A stretch of DNA of 64,000 bases from Achatina immaculata (Eukaryota > Mollusca > Gastropoda > Stylommatophora > Achatinidae), in the NCBI GenBank assembly GCA_009760885.1, contig CM019704.1, forward strand, positions 17,275,929-17,339,928, in the 5' to 3' direction. Each line of letters starts with the position of its first letter. The first letter of the stretch is position 1. Below the pieces are notes generated by a model, which saw nothing but the letters and a program-made list of their open reading frames with translations, was not told the origin of the DNA and made no database searches. The translations under genes and the position numbers were made by a program. Shown here in pieces: positions 24,701 through 33,700 of the stretch.

Positions 24701-27700
24701 TCATCAAGGGATGTTATGCCCGCTAAACTGGCCTCTCTTAACAATGTCCTCTTTAGAGTTTCATGTAGTCGACCTCTTTTTCTTCGGTCTGTTATGTTCC
24801 ACTTGATAGTTTGTTTTGGGTTTCTCTGTTTCTTCTCACAACATGATCGACATATGTTCATCTTCTATTTCTAATCATCCATGAGACAGGTTGTTTGCTC
24901 ATCTATCTTATCTTTGCGTTGTTCTTACATTTGTTCCACTTTATACAGAGTATTTTCCTTAGGCATTTGTTTTCAAAAGTCTAATTTGTTGTCTATTTCT
25001 TTAGCTGTTTTCCAGCTTTCACATGCATAAATGAGGGTAGATATTACATTTGAATTGAATAATCTTAACTTGGTTTTTGTACTTATAACTGTGAATTCCC
25101 TATGTTCTCAAGATTCTTGAAGGTCAATGCTTTTGCAATTCTAACTTCCCTTCTGGTGTCACCATCCTGGTCTATGCAGCTGCCTGAGATTTGCAAACTG
25201 GTTTATTTCTTTAACAGCTGTTCCTTCTATGTATATTCATCCTTCGTGGTTAATGAGAAGTTTCATTATTTTTGTTTTATCCTTGTTAATTTCAAGTCCT
25301 ATTTTACTAGCCAGTGAAGACAGGGATTTCACACTGTCACTGATAAGAGTTATGTCATCAGCAAAATCAAGATCTTCCAGTTGGGTCCCATATACCCTAT
25401 CAATGCCCGTTTTACCTGTGCAGCATTTTTTCCTTGTAAAGTCTATGGAAATTCGGAAAAGCAAGGGAAATAATATATATCCTTGTTTCACGCTTGTTTC
25501 AATCTGGAACCACTCGCTCATTCCTTCTGTGTTGACTGCCCAAACATATTTGTTGTATAGATCCCTAACAATGTTGACAATTTTAGATGGTATTCCATAT
25601 GGTCTTAAAATTCTCCACACTGAATCTCTGTGTATGCTATCAAATGCCTTTTTAAAGTCTATGATGTTCAGGATTACTGGTTTTGCTTTTCAATCTGTTC
25701 TTTAAGTATTATTCTTAGAGTAAAGATCTGGTCAAGACAGCTTCTCCCTTTTCAAAATCCTGCTTGATCTTCTCTCATTGCAGCATCCACTATATCTGTA
25801 ATTCTATTCAGAATGACTTTGCAAAATACTTTTGACACAACTGATAGTAAGGTTACTCCTCTCCAGTTTTTGCAGTCGCTAAGGTTGCCTTTTGTTGTTT
25901 TTGTTTGTGATATTTTAACAATGACTCCTTTTTTTCCATTCAGAAGGGACCTTTTCTTTTTTCCAAACTATATTAAACATTCTCTGTAGCTGGCTCATGT
26001 TATCACTGTTAAAAGCTTCTAATATTTCGGGTGTTATTTCATCTTCAACTTTAGCTTTGTTGTTAGCCATTAGACTCACTGTTGTTTCAATTTCATGCAA
26101 TGTAATTTCATCTAAGCTGACATTTAGTTGTGTGACTGGTAAATCGGTTTCAAGATTTATTAATTCATTTGGGTGTGGTCGATTAAGTATTTCTTGGAAG
26201 TGTTCAGCTCATTTTTGCTTTTGGCTTTTACCTGATGTTAATAGGGTGCCACTTTTGCTAAAGACTGGTCTTTCTTTGGATGCAACAGTACTTGTTAGCC
26301 TCTTTTGTATGTTATATAGAGTTTTGCCATTTCCTGTTTTTGCTGCCTTCTCTGCTTCTTTTGCCATATTGTCCATGTATTCTCTTTTATCCCTTCTAAC
26401 TGAACTTTTTACTTTACTGCCTAGTTCTGTGTATGTTGCTTTTGCCAAATCTTTTCCAAGATCTGTCTTTACATTCAACATGGCTAATTTGGTTGCTTGT
26501 CTTTCAAGTATGTATTTCTGTGTGTTATCTGACATCCATGCTTTTCTACTCGTTTTTTGCAGTCCAGCACTTGTTTTTGCTGCTGTGATTATGGCTATGC
26601 TGTAAGAATTCCATAATTCATCTATATCTGTCTCCTCTACCTCAATGAGTGCTGCTTTTTGGTAAATTCCTGATTGAAATTACTGTTAGCATTTTGTAGA
26701 CTGCGACTGTTTATCTTTCTGAGTACTGACTTCTTGTGTTGGCTTTTCAATTTTAGTCTTATTTTCCCTATACACAGACTGTGATCACTGTTGACATCTG
26801 CACCCCTTATATGCTTTTACATCTATCAGAGATATTCTGAACTGCTAATACAAAAATTATCTTTCTGGTTCTATCATCTGGAGACATCCATGTTGTTTTA
26901 TGTATCTCTTTGTGTGGAAATATTGTTCCTCCAATGACCATGCCCTCTGTTAGACATATTTCAATTAATCTTTCTCCATCCTGATTTACCCTATCAATTC
27001 CTTCTTTCCCCTTTACTTTTTTGATGTCTGTGTTATCTTTTCCTACCTTGTGTTGAATCTTTCATAACAATTAAGATGTTGTGTTTAGGGACTTTGTCGA
27101 TGAGTTGTAGTTGGTGACAGAAATTATCTTTTATTTCATCATCTGTACATCGGTGCACAGCACTGTATGACTGTCATTCTTCCATGCCTTAATTTGTATC
27201 TTGTTCTTAATATACCACTGTTCATTAGTTCCCATTCTGTAAGGCTCTTTGCTGCTACAGATGACATAATTATACCCATTCCCTCTTGATATTTCCCATC
27301 GTCTCTGCTTGAATGTATTATTAACTCATGGTTTTCAGTTGATCTTCTCTCTGCTTCTGTCCATCACATTTCACTGATCCCCATTACATCTAAGTGATAT
27401 CTATCCATTTCTCAGATTACCTGAGCAGTTTTTTATGATGCTGCCATTGTTCTTACATTCAAGAATCCAATCTTTGTCACATATTTCAGGCCGATGAATA
27501 TGTTCTTTTGATAGTTGTCTGCATTCGTCAGAGTTGGTATCTCTGATACCTGACTGATTTTATTGCGAGTTACCATAACAGTTGCTTTTTTCCCCATCTA
27601 GAGTCACCACATGTAGGCCATGTGATGAGAAGAAACAATCAGAGAATACCAAAACAAGCTATCAAGTGGAGCACAACAGGCTGAAGAAAAAGAGGTCGAC

Positions 27701-30700
27701 CATGTGAAACTCTAAAGACGACACTGTTAAGAGAAGCCAATTTAGTGGGCATAACATATCTTGATGAAGTCGAAAAACTCGCTGAAAACAGGAAAACTTG
27801 GCAAACAACTATGTGAGTCCTATGTGACATTTAATGGCATGGGAAGGATGTAAGATGTAAGAGATGGGTCTACATGGGTCTCAGGATATGCCCAACTCCC
27901 ATTTTATGAAATGTGACAATGCAAAAGATTTATACGAAAGTACTTTTTTTATTATCATTATGTAAACATATAATCTTATCACATAAATCTCATTCCTTGC
28001 TAATCCTGTATAAAACTCTTTCTACCAGGTTAAAAAAAAAAAAAAACAAAGAAAAAAATTATACTGATAAGCTATTCTGTATACCATAAAGTGCTGTCCA
28101 GGCCTGGTTTATCACATCCAGACAAACTGTACCAGACCTATGAGAAAGTAAAACAAAGCTTTGTGAAGAAAATAGTTATTTATTTATTTTGCTCTGGGAG
28201 GAGGTGGGAGGGGAGAGGCAATTTTCAAAGCTGTAGATTGTGTATATATAAATAAATAACAATAATTTTAAGCTCATTTAACAGAAAAAAATTCTTAATT
28301 CAAATGCTCAGTCAGCTCTATTTTACAGGTCAGAGGTCAGATAGCGAAGGTTTGCAAACACTGGATGTTCGCAGAGCTCATGTTCTTAAGTCTGTACTCC
28401 ATTCTGATGGGACATTAATTTTTATTGTATATATTAAGTTGGTGAAGGTGATCAATTATTAATCAAAACCGGCCTTTGCCACTGGGTCTAGATGTAAGAC
28501 AGAGACTATGGGGCTGCCACTAAAGCATGTGGACTTCATGCTGGCAACCAGGCGTCATATTTTCCATGACCTACCACCTGAATGAAGAAAAAAAAAAAAA
28601 AGGCTGAGTCTATCTGCAACCAGCTGCGATTAGTCTTGGTGGCTATCCGCAGGCAATGCATGACCCACATTGAAACTGCACATGTTAAAAGGCCCCTGAC
28701 CCCATACCAATAACATTGTGACTGCGCATGTCTTGTGACTCTTGACTCAGATGGAACAACACTGCAATTTGATTATGTTTCATGGCTCTTGTCACTCATA
28801 AAAAAATGATTATTTTTCTTAATTCTGTTTTTTTTAAAAAAAATTCCCCATCTGTATACTAAGTCAAGCCTTCTTTCATTCTTCTTAATTAATTGCCGTA
28901 TATGTTACTGTTCGAGTAAGAGCTGAATATATGTATAGTAGCATACGGTATAAAAGAAGACAATCAAAATTTCTAGAGCACAGATCAGTAGATGTGAAGG
29001 TATTGAAAATCTGGAAAGATAAATGGCAAAAGACAGAGAGAGAGTGGGAAAGACATACCTAAATGCCCTGACTGTATGATTTGATTGAGACACAGAAGAT
29101 CAAGTGAGATGAAGAGAGATGCTTATGGGCATGGCACTATCTAAGCCAACGGTATGGGTTCTTGTTGTCATTTACACAACAATGGATGTTGAGTGATGTA
29201 ACCAAAATGAGTAAAAATGATGCCACAAAGAACACATTCACCTTGCATATCTACAATTACCAGCGGGTCTCACAACAGCAAGGTAGACTTCCATATCAAC
29301 CTTCTTTCTTTTGCAAGTATTATTATCGCAAGTACACAATAACATAATTGTTGAACGTTGAAATTGCTAGTTTTTCTAAAAGTTAAGAGTAAACTTTTCT
29401 TAATAAAAAGACAAATAAATAGTGTGTTTTCAAAAAAATCTAAAATATAACTAAAAAAAAATTTTCACTAAAAGTGAGACTTGAACCCATGACACTGAGA
29501 GTAAGAGAATCATACTCTACTGACTGAGCTAGCTGGGCAGTTGAAAGCATTATCACTTTGTAGCATATATTCCTAGTCTGTTATTCATCTGTGCAGAAAC
29601 CATGCGCAGCTGTCTGGCTGCGAATAGGCTCACCCGCCGTGGTGTATCCATAGCCGGTTGTGGATAGACACTCCTCCCCCCCCCCAAAAAAAAAGAGAAT
29701 CAACAAAAATTACCACAGCAGCTACACAAGATCTTAAACAGAAACTTATACTTTACATCAGCTCTAAAATACTGCAAGGAAACATAAAAAACAGACGAAG
29801 CTGTTGCTACTGGTCTGACAGGATATATGAACCTATAAATGTGGAAAATGAGAAAGAGAGAGACAAGAGATTTAGACAGACCATATACCACAAAATTCCA
29901 TATATATCAGTACTATAAAACAGAACCTGCCCTTTCTTCTTTTTCTCTGCCTGAAATGTGAGGAACATTGGACAGACTGCACACACAGCTGTCAGCGAAT
30001 TAATAGAAAACAGGATATCTTACACATCTCACACGAACAAGGGATACTGCCTCAGCAAGTGAGGAGAAAAAAACAGAGCAGGTGAGAATAAGCAAACAGA
30101 AAAACAAAACACTGAAACAGCTTGTTTAACCTGCTCAAAACAGGAAAACCTGGATAGGGTTGATTCATGACTATGCCATACTCGAATCTGAAAGGCTAAA
30201 AACAGATATGTGAAATTATCCAGAAGCTACATGAAAACAAGAGTCCCTCCTTGTGTTCTGAGGGTGGAAATATGCTGTCTAATATGGCAGTCTGTGATCC
30301 ATTTCGACATGCAAGCACCTGTGCTGGTGAGCCATAACCAGCTAAGATCCTATCCCACCTCTCTGTGGTACCCCCAGTAACAGGCCTAGCTTGGCCAACA
30401 GGGCACGGACACCATAGTCCCCATGGTGGTGAAGTCAGCTTTTTAGCTCTAAATAATGACAGGGAAAAAAATAACTGACATAACCCGCTCCCAATCTGAC
30501 ACAATTCTGTGCTTCAACATCTTCAATACATCAGCTGCAAAAAAAAACACTCGCTGCAGTTTCAGGGAGATACCAAAAAGAAGAATTTGTGTTCTACAAA
30601 AACCAAAAGGAAACAATCAAGCAAGGTGACTTCTACAATCTTGTTATATCAATACTCACACTTCATCAATGTTTGGATGATACACACGGTTCATGAACCC

Positions 30701-33700
30701 TGGAGAACCACACAAACAAATAAATAAAGAGTAAAATAAGCTTTCTGATTATCAACATTTACCAAATCTACTTTGGTATACTCTTTATTACTTTTGTTAA
30801 GAAGCTGCTTTCTATCTGCTACTAATAAGTGTTAAACATAAAGGCAAAATCCCCATTTCCATGCAATTAAGTCATACTGGAGGTACAGTGTTAGGCCTGC
30901 ATTTCCAAGACCGCACATGAAAGCATGATTTGGTCAGTATCACACCTGACCGCAACTTACCTTCCCAGACTTTTCTGGTACCTATTTTTAGACGCTGGGT
31001 GAACCCCGCAGCCTTTAATTAAACCAAAAACTGTACCATTAATTTTCTCTCTCTCTCTGAACCTTAAGTGCCCAGGGCACACATAGGGCTTCCGCAAGAG
31101 TTTTTCACAAATGCCTGTCCTTTGCCTTTTTTTCTGCTTTTTGCCCAGGTGAGCCCTCTATTACTCAACATCCTCTCTGTTGTTCTTCTCCATGTCTCTT
31201 TTGGTCTACCCTTATTTCTGTTCCCCTGTGGTGTCCATCTTAGTGCTATTTTTGGTAGTGAGTTGTCAGTCATTCGGAGCACATGTCCCAACCATCGCCA
31301 ACATCTTTCCTCAATAATTGTTGTCAGTGGCTTCATCTGCATTTCTGCCAACAAGATGTTACTTCTTATGGTGTTTGGCCAAAATATTTTTCTAATTCTT
31401 TGTAAACATTTAGTCTGGAAAGAAATCAACTTGTTTTCTATGGTTTTGGTGATTTTCCACCATTCACTTTCATAAAGTAGTACACTAAGAACATTACTCT
31501 TAAATATTCTGATTTTCATATTCATGCTTAGTTTTTTTTATTTCCATATAGTCTGCAGCATTGCAAATCCCTGGTTTGCTCTAGCAAGTCTGCTGTTGAT
31601 GTCCTCTGTGCTGTCTCCATTTTCTACTACTCTACTGCCAAGATATACAAATTTATTGACCTCCTCCACTAACTTGCTATCTACTCTGAGTACATTTCTG
31701 TTGTTCACATTTTGCTTCATTAACTTTGTCTTTCCTACGTTGATCTTTAGTCCTATGTTGTTTGCATTCTGAGTTAGCTTGTTTATTTTATCTTGCATAT
31801 CTTTGTGGCTGCTTGATAGTAGACAAACGTTGTCTGCAAAGTCAAGGTCCTCCAGCACTGTGTCAAGGGTCCATTGTAATCCTCTGCGCTTTCATGTTGA
31901 TGTTGCCTCCTTCATTAACCAGTCTACTGCCAAGATAAATAATGTTGGTGATAGTACACATCCCTGCTTCACTCCTGTTTGTACCCTAAAGCTGCTGGAG
32001 GTATGTTCTCCACAGATCACTTTGCACTGAAAACCCTCGTATAGGGCTTTGATTACATTCACTATCTTATGGAGGAGGCCATGCCATTTTAGGATTTTCC
32101 ACAGTGCATCTCTGTTGACACTGTCAAAGGCTTTCTCAAATCAAAGCTTTCTCAAAGTATCATTAATTAAAATGTATAAAATGGCTTTTTCAAATTACAG
32201 TATGGAAGAAATATATGAAAAATGAACGTATGACTCTCTACAAGATGAGTTCAGTTACTTTTGTTTTATTTATATTTATAAAGTAAACCAATCTGCATAC
32301 CTTGGCAGCTACACAGACCAGGATGGTGACACCAGGAAGGAAGTTAGAAACAGAATTGCAAAAGCAGCACCGATCTTCAAAAATCTTGAGAACATATAGA
32401 ATTCAAAAGTTATAAGCAAAAAAACCAAGTTAAGATTATTCAATTCAAATGTGATATCCTCCCTCATTTATGCATGCAAAATCTGGAAATCAACTAAAGA
32501 AATAGACAAAAAATTAGACTCTTTTGAAAACAAATGCCTCAGGAAAATACTTGTTATAAGGTGGAACGAATTTAAGAACAACGCAGAGATAAGACAGATG
32601 AGCAAACAATAACCTGTCTCATGGGTGATCAGAAAAAGAAGATGGACATATTTAGACCATGTGATGAGAAGAAACAATCAGAGAATACCAAAACAAGCTA
32701 TCAAGTGGAGCACAACAGGCTGAATAAAAAGAGGCTGACCACGTGAAACTCTAAAGAGGACATTGTTAAGAGAAGCCAGTTTAGTGGGCATAACATCCCT
32801 TGATGAAGTTGAAAAACTTGCAGAAAACAGGAAAACTTGGCATGCAAGCCCTATGTGACGTTTAACAGCATGAGAAGGATGTAAGAAGATATATAAACAA
32901 AAACAAACAAAAAAACCAGATTTTAACTGTAACACTATGATTGTGATGTGTTGTATTTTCATTACAAGCATAAATCTACTTCTAAAACTTGCCAATTGAT
33001 GGGGATTTGAAGGGGTATTTGTCTGGCAAGTCCACTCGTACTTTCCACACTCCTCCCTCATAGGGGGCTGAAACAGAGTAAGAACTTCAATTAAAAACTC
33101 AGCTTATGTAAAAAAAAAAAAAGCCATAATTCAATATTTCCCCTTTCTTTTTAATGGTGATAACTATTTAGAATGACAAAGAAAACTGATTTGTACTTTA
33201 AAATATCTTCAATTCATCTCCGTATTACTTTTTTTTCCTCTGGTTAACCCTTCATCTAATTTATCAAATTACGATCTTTCAGTGGAGACACCTTCAACTC
33301 ATCCATCACCACATGAAAACTCTAAATCATCTTTTTTCAAATCATCAATACTGTAAGAACACTCTAATCACCTCTTCAACTCACTTGTCACATTATGATC
33401 TCTCTGGCTGCTCCTCATCTATCACATTTTGAACACTCTAATCACCCCATCATCTCATTTATTCACTATATGAACACTATTCACTCCCTTCAACTAACAT
33501 ATCATATATCTCCCTCTGATTACTCTCATTCATCTTATCCATCTTTATGGTGAGACTCCAGTTATCACTGATCTCACCTCATCATCTAGCCATTCTTTCA
33601 ACTTACTTATCATATTCTGATCTCTCTCTTGTCACCCCTTCATCTATCACTGTGTGAACACTCTATTCACCCCTTCAACTCACCATCACATTTTAATCTC

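Noticed and set aside
25229..26605. Plus-strand frames of 158 and 202 codons
   Set aside because: Antisense shadows of the minus-strand LINE-B.
24590..27885. Head-to-head LINE-B pieces as a twin-priming product
   Set aside because: Both pieces have their own C-terminus and 3' tail, so they are two insertions.
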